Positions 19,001 to 28,614 of a stretch of DNA of 64,000 nucleotides are shown piece by piece. The notes beneath the pieces are model-generated. The model made no database searches, had not been told where the DNA came from, and was given only the letters and a program-made list of their open reading frames with translations. Both the position numbers and the translations under genes were made by a program. Origin of the DNA: Tenacibaculum sp. MAR_2009_124 (GTDB taxonomy: Bacteria; Bacteroidota; Bacteroidia; Flavobacteriales; Flavobacteriaceae); NCBI RefSeq assembly GCF_900105455.1, contig NZ_FNSF01000005.1, positions 744,001 through 808,000 of the forward strand, given 5' to 3'. Positions within the stretch are counted from its first letter, which is position 1, and every line of letters starts with the position of its first letter.

Positions 19001-19740
19001 TCGGTAACATAGGCACCAAAGTAATATTGAGGCAATACTACCTGTCCTGTTTCAGGATCTCGAAAATATAAACCATAGGAATGGTTAGAAATAAGCATAC
19101 CACTTGAAGCCTCTGATGTTGCTTCCGAAATATCATTATTCCAGTCAGCTGTTTCGGCTCTTGCATGAGGAGCCATCCCTTTCGCATTTGATTGATAAAC
19201 ACCTGATCCTATCAACGTTCCTGTAACATGCATCGCATGGAATGTATTGGCATTTCTATTCGTTACTCCATCAATAACTGAGGCGCGATTGTTTCCACCT
19301 GGACCATCGTAATCTTCATGGGTTAACTGAACAGCACCTCCATCCCAAACATTAATAGTCATTCCTTGGCCTAAAAGGTTTAACCCCAAAGATCCTCCTG
19401 TATGCAAGTGGTCTGTTCTCGTTGATTTTGCCGCATCAACATTATGTGTAGTATAATAAATTGGTACTCCATTTTCTACTCTTTGAATCTCCATAAAACC
19501 ACCGTCCTTCTTGAAGATTTCTGTTTGCCAACCCTTTTGCTTAGCTAATCGCAATGCTTCTTGTTTTTGTTTCGTTTGTTCGGTTCGTAGTTTTTTTCTG
19601 AGAATTTCGAGTTTTGTTAAATTATAACTACTACGAATTTTTTGAGTTTCTTGTTTGTTTTGTGCCTGCAATTTTGTGTAAAGACTAGCGCCCAAACACA
19701 TACCAGCAAACACAAGCATTTTTAAATACTTGTGATTCAT
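16012..19740 (-). CDS. S8 subtilisin-like serine peptidase 1, multidomain T9SS cargo
   Basis: A 1242-residue secreted peptidase. Signal peptide to about residue 27 (KLQAQ). Subtilase domain about 110-445 with Asp133 (VWDGG), His168 (FHAMHVTGT), oxyanion Asn269 (SAGNDGDDN) and Ser379 (GTSMSGPNVAGS). A PPC/P-like beta domain follows (about 455-575), then FN3 (580-668), a GEVED domain (676-815, ending YGETEDYTV), two almost identical FN3 domains (823-910 and 915-1001, 92-residue period), a second GEVED (about 1005-1150) and the T9SS sorting domain (YPNPAES...). Single-gene unit with its own terminator. The two FN3 copies look like a recent tandem duplication not found in its paralogs. Confidence 0.93.
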   Translation of the reverse strand: MNHKYLKMLVFAGMCLGASLYTKLQAQNKQETQKIRSSYNLTKLEILRKKLRTEQTKQKQEALRLAKQKGWQTEIFKKDGGFMEIQRVENGVPIYYTTHNVDAAKSTRTDHLHTGGSLGLNLLGQGMTINVWDGGAVQLTHEDYDGPGGNNRASVIDGVTNRNANTFHAMHVTGTLIGSGVYQSNAKGMAPHARAETADWNNDISEATSEASSGMLISNHSYGLYFRDPETGQVVLPQYYFGAYVTESRQWDQLMFNAPYYLMVRSAGNDGDDNTANNNPSGGYGFDKLTAASTAKNNLVVANAQDASVDASGNLISVVINSGSSEGPTDDFRIKPDITGNGTDVYSSFDFQSLAMNPGAPNMSDGNPNNDYYSISGTSMSGPNVAGSLLLLQQHHKNLNNGDFMKAATLKGLALHTADDAGASGPDAVFGWGLLNTKRAAETVTNKGNQSKIEELTLSSGQTYTITVQSDGTSPLLASISWTDRPGTATTSVNSTTPVLVNDLDIRVSKNGTTYFPYKLTGATTSAKQDNNVDPFERVDVENASGTYTITVTHKGSLVGGKQDYSLIVTGISGNTTACNATVPTGVSTSNVTASGVTVSWDTVPQATYQVRYRQVGTTTWTTVPVLSTSTTLSGLSEGTQYEVQVRSVCPTGNSNYSSSVNFTTQSTGPPSVQYCESRGNNSSEEHIQRVQLGTINKTSGGTSGYSDFTSVSTDLEKSTEYTIVITPRWTGSVYSEGYAVFIDYNQDGDFSDPDETVWTKSPSTNTAVSGTFTVPASAKEGATRMRVILRYNAVPSACGVYDYGETEDYTVVIGGSQSDTQAPSVPSNLTTSNITQTEVRLSWAASTDNIGVEGYYVYVDGNLVGTTTDTFMNVTGLNPNTTYTFTVVAFDAANNESAPATVTATTLSEVDNIAPSVPGNLTASNITQTQVRLTWTASTDNIGVEGYYVYANGNLVGTVTDTFMNVTGLNPNTTYTFTVVAFDAAGNESAPATTTATTLSNAVSYCSSGGNNANYEWIDYVAFGGMTNSTGSDYGYGDYTNKVATVGKGGTYHLLFSAGFSATPYVEYWAAWIDYNQDGVFSASERVSEGSSSSYDLLTTEVNIPYSATLGQTRMRVSMKWDGSQTACEIFGYGEVEDYTVNIVSNGGSSNGVFGNINAETLKNKVLSDIMVYPNPAESIVEIKGLSSLKGAPYAIVNTLGSVIEKGKLKSYLDVSNLESGVYILEVNDGQKLLTSKIVKK

Positions 19741-20114
19741 TTTTGAAAGGTTTTTTTTTATTAAATTTAGTTGTTTGCCCCCCGATGTTAAGAATTAAGA
19801 TTTCCTAACATTTTATTGCAAAGTGGAGCGCAATGTACTTGATATTGAGGTAAAAACTCCTTAAAAAAACAAAATGCAACAAAGAATGTCGTTTTTCTGT
19901 TAATAGTCAACCTTTCAAACAGATTTAACATTCTATTTCATAGACATCTAACTAAAATTCGATGGCTTTTACGAGCAAAAATTATTGGTAAAGTGCTATT
20001 TTTCAATAGAAATTTCCCAAAAAGCGTTAGTCAAGATACTCAGATAAATTGCATGCATTTTTAACAAAAAAAGCCTGAGAAAATCTCAGGCCTTCAAAAC
20101 AAAAAATGTCCACT
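19741..20114. other. Intergenic region between S8 peptidases 1 and 2
   Basis: 374 bp containing the terminator of S8 peptidase 2 (20066-20091) and, closer to S8 peptidase 1, a weak -7-like CACTTTG on the minus strand near 19819-19825. Nothing else recognisable. Confidence 0.4.
20066..20091 (-). terminator. Intrinsic terminator after S8 peptidase 2
   Basis: Minus-strand hairpin gcctgaga / tctcaggc (20073-20080 / 20084-20091) followed by seven T. Confidence 0.88.
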
Positions 20115-23100
20115 CTATTTTTTAATCAATTTTGAAATCATTCGCTTATTTCCACACGAAACCTCCAATATATATATTCCAGAACTTAAAGAAGATACAT
20201 CTACCTTCGATTCAATCTTACCAAATTGAATGGCATTTCCTGATTTATTCAAAATTTTATATGTCGCATTCTGTAGTTTTAAATCTGTATTAATATTAAC
20301 AAAATCTATCACGGGGTTGGGGTATACAATAAAATAAGGGTCTTGATAAACTGCGCTATCCATATTAATTTGGTTAGAAGTAACAATATTTACATTATAA
20401 TCTTCAACTTCACCATGTGAAAAGGTTTCACAAGCTCCTTGTTGTTTATCCCATTTCATTGACACTCGCATTCTAGTAGTTCCTAAAATAGCATTCGAAG
20501 GGATCCTTACATTATTACCTAAATGATTTGCACTTGATGAAGCTTCGCTAATTACTTTTTCATCATCATCAAAGTTTCCATCTTTGTTAAAATCAATCCA
20601 AACTGCCCAATATTCTTTATAAGCTTTGCCTCCAAATCCTGCGCTAATTTTCAAGTTATTATTTTCGCTTCCTCGTTGTACTTCTGCTATTTTATTTTCA
20701 TAATACTTATACCCATTATCATTTCCACTTTCATTAAACATTCCTCCAAACGACACATAATCAATCCATTCATAAGAAGAATTCTTTCCTTTCGATTCGC
20801 AATAAACCGCTTCAGAATTATCTGCGGTTTTTACATTTACAACATCACTTGAAGTTGAAAAATTTCCTTCAGCATCTTTTGCTTTTACAGAAAAAGAATA
20901 TGAAGTATTCGGCATCAAGCCAGTTATATTAGCAGTAGTGTTTACAACTGATTTAACTTTTGTTGTTCCTTGATAGACATCATATCCAATTACTCTAATA
21001 TTATCTGTTGACTCTTTCCAGTTTAACTCCAAACTTGTTTGAGTCACGTTGGACACTACTAAACCTTGAGGAATAGTTGGAGCTTCTGTATCTATCTGCG
21101 AATTTTTTATCCGTACGGTATAATCTTCGGTCTCTCCATACTTATAAACACCACAGGGTTTTGTTGACTCATTATACTGCATAACAATCCTCATTCTAGT
21201 TTCTCCTTCAATTACATGATTAGGGATCTTAAATGAGCCCATAACTGGTGCCGTTTTCGTGGGTTCTTTTGTCCAAACAATTTCATTCTCATCCTCAAAA
21301 TCTCCATCTTTATTATAATCAATATAAACACCATAACCTTCTGCATATGTATTTCCAGTCCATTTTGGTGTAATAGCAATTGAATAAGTTTTACCTTTAT
21401 TTAAATTGGTTGATTTTGATGTAAAATCAGTATATCCAGTTCCTCCTTCTGAAGAATTATCGATACTTCCAAGTTTAACTCTTTGTATATATTCATCTTT
21501 GACACTATTACCTTTTGAATTACAATATGAAATGGTAATATCGGAAGTTGTAAAATTAACAGGAGAGCTATATTCAGAGTTTTCAGAAAAACATTTACTA
21601 CGTACTTGGACTTCATATTTTGTTGAAGAGGATAAGTCTGTTAAAGAAACAGATATGCCAGATACGGCTTTCGCAATCCAATCATTTGATCCAACTTTAC
21701 GGAATCTTACATCATACGTTGCTCCTTGCACTAGGTTCCAATTTATAACGGCACCTGAAGATGTAACATTTGAAGAGTTCAGCTCCGATGGTATAGAAGC
21801 ACTACAAGCTATTGGTTCATCTGAAATACCTGTTACAATAAGCGTAAAATTTTGACTAGCCCCCGTTAAATTACCTTTATGCGTAACCTTAATCGTATAT
21901 GTTCCTGATGCCGCATTAACATCAACTCTTTCAAAAGGGTCAACATTATTATCTTTCTTTGCATTCGTTTTAGGTCCAGTTAATTTATACGGCAAATATT
22001 GAATTTCACCTTTAGTAACTCTCAAATCTAAATCATTAACCAATACTGGTGTTGTAGAGTTTACCTCTTCATTTTCTTCTCCAGGTCTATCCGTCCAAGA
22101 AACAGAAGCAAACAAAGGATTTACCCCGTCAGAATTCACCGTAATGGTATATGATTCACCAGACTGCAGGGTTAATTCTTTTATTTGTGATTGACTACCT
22201 CTTTCTGTAATGGTTTCGGCTGCTTTTTTTGTGTTTAATAACCCCCAACCAAAAACAGCATCAGGTCCTGAAACCCCTGCATCATCTGCAGTATGTAAGA
22301 CCAATCCTTTTAACGTTGCAGCTTTCATATAACTACCATTGTTTAAGTTTTTATAATGCTGTTGCAAAAGAACCAATGATCCAGTAACATTTGGTGAAGC
22401 CATCGATGTTCCCGAAATAGCTTTATAAGACGTATCGCTATTATCATAAGTAGAATAAACCTTAGTTCCATTTCCTGCAATATCTGGATTTATTCTAAAA
22501 TCATCTGTTGGTCCTTCACTACTGGAACTATTTATCAAAACTGATACTAAATTTCCATTAGCATCAATATTTGCATCTTGAGCATTAGCAACCACTAAGT
22601 TATTCTTCGATGTTGCCGCTCCCGTCAATTTGTCCCAAGCAAAACCACCGTTAGGGTTATCATTAGCTGTATTATCATCGCCATCATTTCCAGCCGCGAC
22701 AACCATCAAATAATTGGGGGCCGTGAACAGAATTTCATCCCAAGCACGAGACTCATCAATATATCCGCCAAAAAAATGTTGAGGAAGTTGAACCTGACCA
22801 AAGTCATTTCTTGCTGCATACCCATACGAATGATTTGAAATTAACATTCCATTTGAAGCCGCATTCGTTACTTCCTCCTTATCATCTTCCCAATCATAAC
22901 CTATGGCTTTTGCATAAGGAGCCATTCCCTTAGCGTTGGCTTTAACCCCCGATGCGATAATAGTTCCTGTAACATGAGCCGCATGATAATGCTTTTTCTT
23001 TGAAGAATCTCCAATAGAAAAACGATCATTCCCTCCTGCCCCATCATATTCTTGATGAGTCATTCTTGCCAAACCACCATCCCAAACATGAGCTGTCATC

Positions 23101-23477
23101 CCTTGTCCTAGAAGATTAAGTCCTAAAGACCCTTCTGAATGTAAATGATTTGTTCTCGTTGATTTCGCAGCATCTACATTAAAGGTTGTGTAATAAATAG
23201 GCTTTCCATTTACTACCCTTTGTAACTCCATAAAGCTACCATCTTTTTTTTCGATTTGAGTTTTCCATCCGTTTCGTTTCGCTTCTTCAAAAACTTCCTT
23301 CTTAACCTTTGATGACTCTTTTTTGAATTTATTTATTAATGATTTTAATTTCGATAAATCATAACCTCTTCGAATGTTTTTAATTTCCTGCTTATTCTGT
23401 GATTGCATTTGCGTTTGGAAACCGAACCCTAAGATTCCTCCAATAAATATTAGATTTTTTAAATAGTTGTATCTCAT
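20115..23477 (-). CDS. S8 subtilisin-like serine peptidase 2, multidomain T9SS cargo
   Basis: A 1120-residue paralog of the neighbouring S8 enzymes. Signal peptide to about residue 27. Catalytic Asp133 (VWDGG), His165 (YHAAHVTGT), Asn264 (AAGNDGDDN) and Ser358 (GTSMASPNVTGS) are all present. Downstream: beta domain (about 430-550), FN3 (about 555-645), GEVED (about 655-795), FN3 (about 803-892), GEVED (about 897-1037) and T9SS sorting domain (YPNPV...). It has one FN3 fewer than peptidase 1. It has a TATATTTG promoter box in common with S8 peptidase 3 and a separate terminator. Cleavage preference cannot be read from the sequence. Confidence 0.93.
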   Translation of the reverse strand: MRYNYLKNLIFIGGILGFGFQTQMQSQNKQEIKNIRRGYDLSKLKSLINKFKKESSKVKKEVFEEAKRNGWKTQIEKKDGSFMELQRVVNGKPIYYTTFNVDAAKSTRTNHLHSEGSLGLNLLGQGMTAHVWDGGLARMTHQEYDGAGGNDRFSIGDSSKKKHYHAAHVTGTIIASGVKANAKGMAPYAKAIGYDWEDDKEEVTNAASNGMLISNHSYGYAARNDFGQVQLPQHFFGGYIDESRAWDEILFTAPNYLMVVAAGNDGDDNTANDNPNGGFAWDKLTGAATSKNNLVVANAQDANIDANGNLVSVLINSSSSEGPTDDFRINPDIAGNGTKVYSTYDNSDTSYKAISGTSMASPNVTGSLVLLQQHYKNLNNGSYMKAATLKGLVLHTADDAGVSGPDAVFGWGLLNTKKAAETITERGSQSQIKELTLQSGESYTITVNSDGVNPLFASVSWTDRPGEENEEVNSTTPVLVNDLDLRVTKGEIQYLPYKLTGPKTNAKKDNNVDPFERVDVNAASGTYTIKVTHKGNLTGASQNFTLIVTGISDEPIACSASIPSELNSSNVTSSGAVINWNLVQGATYDVRFRKVGSNDWIAKAVSGISVSLTDLSSSTKYEVQVRSKCFSENSEYSSPVNFTTSDITISYCNSKGNSVKDEYIQRVKLGSIDNSSEGGTGYTDFTSKSTNLNKGKTYSIAITPKWTGNTYAEGYGVYIDYNKDGDFEDENEIVWTKEPTKTAPVMGSFKIPNHVIEGETRMRIVMQYNESTKPCGVYKYGETEDYTVRIKNSQIDTEAPTIPQGLVVSNVTQTSLELNWKESTDNIRVIGYDVYQGTTKVKSVVNTTANITGLMPNTSYSFSVKAKDAEGNFSTSSDVVNVKTADNSEAVYCESKGKNSSYEWIDYVSFGGMFNESGNDNGYKYYENKIAEVQRGSENNNLKISAGFGGKAYKEYWAVWIDFNKDGNFDDDEKVISEASSSANHLGNNVRIPSNAILGTTRMRVSMKWDKQQGACETFSHGEVEDYNVNIVTSNQINMDSAVYQDPYFIVYPNPVIDFVNINTDLKLQNATYKILNKSGNAIQFGKIESKVDVSSLSSGIYILEVSCGNKRMISKLIKK

Positions 23478-23572
23478 TTTGAATGAGTTTTTAAAATTAT
23501 AGTTATTTTAATTTAACATTGATTTTTAATAACAAAAATCACAAATCTGTATTTTTTTTGTTAAAATGATGC

Positions 23573-23580
23573 CAAATATA
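23573..23580 (-). promoter_or_regulatory. -7 box of S8 peptidase 2
   Basis: Minus strand TATATTTG followed by GCAT; the same TATATTTGGCAT occurs upstream of S8 peptidase 3. It lies about 96 bp before the start codon. Confidence 0.6.
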
Positions 23581-24120
23581 TAATTAATTTCTTTTCAGGA
23601 AATTTGAAATTTAAAAAGTAGAGGTGAAAATTATCTAAATTATACATGAATCCCTTAGTTCATATAGTCTTTTAAAAGAATAAAATATTTATTTGACTTT
23701 TCGCAAAAAAAAATCGGTATCTGTTACATAATAAAGAAAAAACTAATTTTAAAAAAGAAGGAGTAGAAACGATATAGCTAAAGTCAATAGCAAACTAAAA
23801 ATAGTTCAATGTTTTTCACAAAAACGCCATTTCATTCACTTAAAAAAGTGAGTAAAAAACTAAAAGACAATAAATTAAAAATCAAAATCGATTAACTAAG
23901 TTTCATTAACTTTCCACTATCATACTCTCTTTTCAAAGTTCTTATGGAACTTTACCAAGTAGTTAAGTGTAATTTCTGCGCATTTTTAGGTTATTTTATC
24001 TTATCATTTTTTGCAATTAGTCCTATTTCTTTGAGTTGATTAGATTCTTACTAAAACCTTTTATTTAAGCTTCTCTCAAGCAAAAGCTTAAGCTGACACT
24101 CTAAATTTTCTGTTTTACAT

Positions 24121-24150
24121 AAAAAAAACCCTGAGCTAAAAAGCTCAGGG
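24121..24150 (-). terminator. Intrinsic terminator after the BNR-repeat gene
   Basis: Minus-strand hairpin ccctgagct / agctcaggg (24129-24137 / 24142-24150) with a run of eight T. Confidence 0.9.
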
Positions 24151-24184
24151 CGTCCATTAGTTAAAAGAAGAAGGGTTTTTAAAA

Positions 24185-27100
24185 TTATCTCTTAACTAAC
24201 TTAGTAGTTATTGATTTTTGTCCATCGTTTGCCTCCAATACATAAACTCCATGTTGTAATTCAGTAATGTTTATGGCATTATTTATTGTATTTCCTTGCT
24301 GAACTATTTGTCCAATAGTATTTGTAATTCTGTAGTTAACATTTTCATTACTTCCAAACCTAACAATAACATGATTAATTGCTGGATTCGGGTAAACCGT
24401 TAAACTAGTTAAACCATCTTTATCTAAAGACTCAGCATATTCATCACTCGAAATAGTAGCAACCGCTGTAGCAGAATTCGTAATATTTACTGTATAATCT
24501 TCCACTTCTCCATCAGGAAAAGCTTCACAAGCTGTTGAAGCCGCGTTATATTTCATCGAAACTCTCATTCTAGTTTGACCAAGGTTTGCTGAAGCTGGAA
24601 TTGAGATATTTGCAGATCTATTGGTTGCCGTATTGGAAGAACCTAAAGATGTTTGCTCATTGCTTTCAAAAGTTCCATTTTGGTTATAATCAATCCAAAC
24701 CGTAAAATATTCGGTATATGCTGAGTTTCTAAACCCTGCGCTTACCAAAATTTGATTAGTGGTTCCTCTTGTAACTGTAGCCACCTTATTTGTAAAGTCA
24801 CCATAGCCCCCATTCGCCGCAGATGTATTTGTCATTCCTCCAAAAGAAACATAATCAATCCACTCATAACTTACTCTATTCCCTTTTGAAGCACAGTATG
24901 AAACCACATTTCCTAAAGTAGTTGCATTTACTACATTACTCGAATTAGATTCGTTTCCAGCCGCATCGGTTGCTTTAACAGAAAAAGTATAAGCAGTATT
25001 TGCTGTTAATCCAGTTACATTGTATGAAGCTGTAGCTGTCGAAGCAATTTTAGTTGTTCCTTGGTATACATCATATCCAGTTACTCCTACATTATCTGTT
25101 GAGGCTGTCCATGTTAAACTCAGTGTAGTTTGAGCAATATTAGAAGAAGTTAAGTTACCAGGAGCCGTTGGAGCTTGTGTATCTGAACCTCCTGAAGCTG
25201 TTACTGATAAGTCGTCAATAGCAATATCACTTGACCAACCATTACCTGTTTTACCAACAATTCTCAGCTTAATAGTACTGCCTGCATAAGAAGCTAAATC
25301 CACTGATTCAGAATTCCATTGATTTCCTTTACTACCAGAAGCGGTCCATAAATTTGTCCAAGTAGTACCATCTGAAGATCCCTGTACGGTTAACACTCCT
25401 ATGTTATTCCCAAACATATGATTCTTAAAACTAAATGTTGCAGATGTTACTGATGTTAAATCGATACATGGGCTCTCCAAAATTGCAGTAGCGTTGGCTC
25501 CAATTTGCCCAGCACTGTTATTTGTTGAAGCTTCTAAGAACATATAATATGTTCCTTCATTAGCAGAAGTTGGTCCTGTTCCCGATGAAGGAGTACTTCC
25601 ACTTTTTCTAACCCAATTTCCATCATCACCAGTTGCTTGCGTCCATCCATTTCCTGATTCAAAACCTTGACCGTATGGAAAATTACTTATTGTTGAAGTA
25701 CAACTAATTGATGGCGCACTTGAAGTCGTAACGCTAACATTATTACTCGCTGTAGATTCATTCCCTGCGGCATCTTTCGCTTTTATAGAAAATGTATAAT
25801 TCGTGCTCGCAGTTAATCCCGTTACATTGTATGAAGGACTTGTAGAAGTTCCTATTTTAGTAGCGTCTTGATAAATATCATATTCAGTTACGGCAATATT
25901 ATCTGTTGAAGCTGTCCAAGTTAATGCTAATCCAGTAGCCGTTACAGAACTTGCAGTAACGTTTGTTGGTACCGTTGGCGCTTGAGTGTCTGGTGTAGAA
26001 TTAGATGAAGTAAACTCTCCTGTAAACACACCTCTACCATAAGTTGAAGCTATGATTTTATTGTTTGTATGATCTCCACTCACATTCCAGTAGTCAAATG
26101 ATGTTACGCTAACATCACTCATTCCATTATATGCTTGATCCCAAGTAGGGTTTACATCATTGAAGTTTGACGTAGACCAAACACCAAGTTGTGTAGCAAT
26201 AATTGCTTCATTTCTTGATAATGGGTTTTGTAAGAAGTCTCTAACAGGAATATTAGGTAAATTTCCTTCCTTACTTACCCAATTGGCACCACCATCGGCA
26301 GTTGCCCAAATACTCGTAACACCGTAATTATGAATTGTTACAAAAATATCATTAGCCGTTGCTCCGAATCTTACGGAAGACACCGATCCAATAAATGGTG
26401 CACTAATACTAGCCCATGTAGCATTTGAATTGGTTACATTCGTTAACATTAATAGTTTTCCATTTGATAGACCAACATACCAAGTATTGTTAGCAAAAGG
26501 AGACGCTATAAACGCCGTTGGACTCGCATCTAATAATGTATTTGTTATATTTCCTTTAGAGTTCGCTGCAACATTAATACTCTTGATAGACTTTGCTGTA
26601 TCAGTAGAAGCATTTGTTAATAAACGATTTGCCGAATCATCGTAACCCATTGGGTTTACGAAGTCTCCAGTACCTTGCTCGTTCAATAAAGTTGTAGCTC
26701 CTCCTTGTTGTCTTCCCAAACCATTCCATGGTAAATTAAAACGGTAAATTACATTTCTTACATAGGTAGCAATCATGTAATCACCATCTTTATCAACGAA
26801 CGTATAAAACCCATCTCCATCACTTAAAAATGTCGAACTGTTTATCCCTGCTGTAGGGTTTCTAAACGCCTGTGTACCGTTATCTTGCGCTCCAGCAGTA
26901 AATATTCCACCAGTATCACCAGCACCATCAGGTCCTATACCAGCTTTTACAAACTGTGTTACGTTATATCCTCTATTTCTTACGCTAATTGTTCCTCCTG
27001 CATTTCCAGTGTAATAAACTCCTCCATCATTTCCAAATAACATTCTTGATGAATTATTGTTTCCAAACGCAATAGAATGTTGATCAGCATGCACATTTTG

Positions 27101-28534
27101 ATGACCAAAACCTCCGTACCAGTGCGATAACTGAGACCATGAAGTTCCCCCATTCGTAGTTTTAAACAAATCAATACCACCAACATAAACTACATTGTCA
27201 TTTGTTGGATCGGCCTCGATTACTAAATCATAAAATGCTTGACCTCTACAAAAGTCATTTGCAGGAATCCCACTATCTGCATCATTCGGTAACGATGTTG
27301 ACGTTACACTCGCAAATCCGTTTGTCGTTTTATAAATATGCACAGGAGCCGTATTCACTGTTCCTTGTGTTAAAGCGTAAATTTTGTTTCCATTTGTTGC
27401 AGAAGGCTCCAATTCCACTCTATTAGAATCTGATAAAGGTGATGCTGCTGCTTCTGTCCAAGTACCACCATTTGTTGAGCTAAATACTCTACCTCCACTG
27501 TTTGCATCTAAAGCCGATTGGATAGTTCCCATCCACAACTTATTATCCGCACCAACTTCTAAATCGTTTGGAATATAGTAATAGTCATTTGTTCCAAAAG
27601 TATACTTCATATTGGCCGATTCTAATCTTCCCCAAGTAGTTCCTCCATCAGTTGATCGATATAAACCTGCGGATTGTAAACCTAACCAGTTTCTAGGGCT
27701 TGATGAATCTCCATAAACATGTGCTCCAACAGCTACAAATAACTCCGTTCCTGTTCCATTATCCCAAGCTAATACATCATTTACATAATGAATACCAGAT
27801 AAAAAAACATTGCTCGCATTGTGGTTAATATCTGCTCCACCTGCTGCTGGTATATTTACAGCATTCCATGTAGTACCACCATCATTGGTCACATACACTC
27901 CATTTCCTACAACATCTCCAGCAGTATACTGCTCACCCGTTCCAACATACCATCTATTTGAATTTCTCGGATCAATAGTAATTGATGTTACTGATAAATT
28001 CCCTGGGACATTCTGTACTCTAGACCATTGAGAGTTAGAACTTGTTATATTTGTATTCTTCCATAAACCACCACTTACACCTCCAGCGTAAACAGTATTA
28101 TTAGAAGCATCATTTGGGTCAAATAATATAACTCTCGTTCTTCCTCCTACATTATTCGGACCTCTTTCTACCCAAGAGTTCCCTGTTTCTCCTGGAGTAC
28201 TTCTTTGGTTGTTTTGTCTTAAAATTCTTTCTTGTAGTAATTGTTCTCTTAATCCTGTTAAACTACCATCTTCCATTTTTCCAGTGGCTGGATTCATGGT
28301 TAATAGCTCCATTTGATCAAAATACCTATTAGGTGGTAAACCTTTTAATTTTCTCTCTTTCTTTCCCCATTTTAACGTTTCATTCAATGGACTCTTATTC
28401 ATAAAAGAGCTATGCATTTCACGCTTTTCTGTTATTTCATTTCTAGCATTTTGTTCTTTTAAATACTTAGAACCAGTAATTGAAATAGCCGCCAATGACA
28501 GCCCTCCAATTAATACTCTAAACTTAATATTCAT
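24185..28534 (-). CDS. BNR/sortilin-like beta-propeller exoprotein with FN3, MAM and GEVED modules, T9SS cargo
   Basis: A 1449-residue secreted protein. After a signal segment, residues about 110-840 form a BNR/VPS10-like propeller: repeated S/T-x-D-G-G-x-T-W Asp-box motifs (TNDGGTTWN, STDGGTTWG, TTNGGTSWS, TADGGANWV) and the entry motif RGPNNVGGRTRV. Such propellers occur in sialidases, xyloglucanases and in cell-surface proteins with no catalysis; no catalytic residues could be assigned, so the activity is open. Next come FN3 (about 850-935), MAM (about 945-1110), FN3 (about 1117-1203), GEVED (about 1210-1345) and the sorting domain (YPNPAINH). The MAM module is nearly the same as in S8 peptidase 3 just upstream. 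No TAnnTTTG box lies in the 80 bp before it, so it may depend on read-through from that gene. Confidence 0.85.
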   Translation of the reverse strand: MNIKFRVLIGGLSLAAISITGSKYLKEQNARNEITEKREMHSSFMNKSPLNETLKWGKKERKLKGLPPNRYFDQMELLTMNPATGKMEDGSLTGLREQLLQERILRQNNQRSTPGETGNSWVERGPNNVGGRTRVILFDPNDASNNTVYAGGVSGGLWKNTNITSSNSQWSRVQNVPGNLSVTSITIDPRNSNRWYVGTGEQYTAGDVVGNGVYVTNDGGTTWNAVNIPAAGGADINHNASNVFLSGIHYVNDVLAWDNGTGTELFVAVGAHVYGDSSSPRNWLGLQSAGLYRSTDGGTTWGRLESANMKYTFGTNDYYYIPNDLEVGADNKLWMGTIQSALDANSGGRVFSSTNGGTWTEAAASPLSDSNRVELEPSATNGNKIYALTQGTVNTAPVHIYKTTNGFASVTSTSLPNDADSGIPANDFCRGQAFYDLVIEADPTNDNVVYVGGIDLFKTTNGGTSWSQLSHWYGGFGHQNVHADQHSIAFGNNNSSRMLFGNDGGVYYTGNAGGTISVRNRGYNVTQFVKAGIGPDGAGDTGGIFTAGAQDNGTQAFRNPTAGINSSTFLSDGDGFYTFVDKDGDYMIATYVRNVIYRFNLPWNGLGRQQGGATTLLNEQGTGDFVNPMGYDDSANRLLTNASTDTAKSIKSINVAANSKGNITNTLLDASPTAFIASPFANNTWYVGLSNGKLLMLTNVTNSNATWASISAPFIGSVSSVRFGATANDIFVTIHNYGVTSIWATADGGANWVSKEGNLPNIPVRDFLQNPLSRNEAIIATQLGVWSTSNFNDVNPTWDQAYNGMSDVSVTSFDYWNVSGDHTNNKIIASTYGRGVFTGEFTSSNSTPDTQAPTVPTNVTASSVTATGLALTWTASTDNIAVTEYDIYQDATKIGTSTSPSYNVTGLTASTNYTFSIKAKDAAGNESTASNNVSVTTSSAPSISCTSTISNFPYGQGFESGNGWTQATGDDGNWVRKSGSTPSSGTGPTSANEGTYYMFLEASTNNSAGQIGANATAILESPCIDLTSVTSATFSFKNHMFGNNIGVLTVQGSSDGTTWTNLWTASGSKGNQWNSESVDLASYAGSTIKLRIVGKTGNGWSSDIAIDDLSVTASGGSDTQAPTAPGNLTSSNIAQTTLSLTWTASTDNVGVTGYDVYQGTTKIASTATASYNVTGLTANTAYTFSVKATDAAGNESNSSNVVNATTLGNVVSYCASKGNRVSYEWIDYVSFGGMTNTSAANGGYGDFTNKVATVTRGTTNQILVSAGFRNSAYTEYFTVWIDYNQNGTFESNEQTSLGSSNTATNRSANISIPASANLGQTRMRVSMKYNAASTACEAFPDGEVEDYTVNITNSATAVATISSDEYAESLDKDGLTSLTVYPNPAINHVIVRFGSNENVNYRITNTIGQIVQQGNTINNAINITELQHGVYVLEANDGQKSITTKLVKR

Positions 28535-28554
28535 ATTAATAAGGGTGTTTGGGT

Positions 28555-28588
28555 AAAAACAGCAAGAGACAAAAAGTCTCTTACTGCT
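28555..28588 (-). terminator. Terminator-like hairpin between S8 peptidase 3 and the BNR gene
   Basis: Minus-strand arms agcagtaagagac and gtctcttgctg around a TTTTT loop, then a run of five T. It occupies most of the 80-bp gap before the BNR gene, so it could be a partial terminator inside a two-gene unit. Confidence 0.7.
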
Positions 28589-28614
28589 TTTGTGTTAATA
28601 ATAAATGAGTTTTT

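Larger units (their letters stand above)
23478..24184. other. Long 5' region of S8 peptidase 2
   Basis: 707 bp without a credible gene. Contains the minus-strand -7 box at 23573-23580, the terminator of the BNR gene at 24121-24150, and an 8-bp inverted repeat ttaagctt/aagcttaa (24065-24072 / 24084-24091). The 500 bp upstream of the -7 box are unusually long for this cluster and hold no recognised signal. Confidence 0.45.

Noticed and set aside
21406..21855. 149-codon plus-strand frame inside S8 peptidase 2
   Set aside because: Opposite to FN3/GEVED coding sequence, whose codon pattern explains it; no start context or family.
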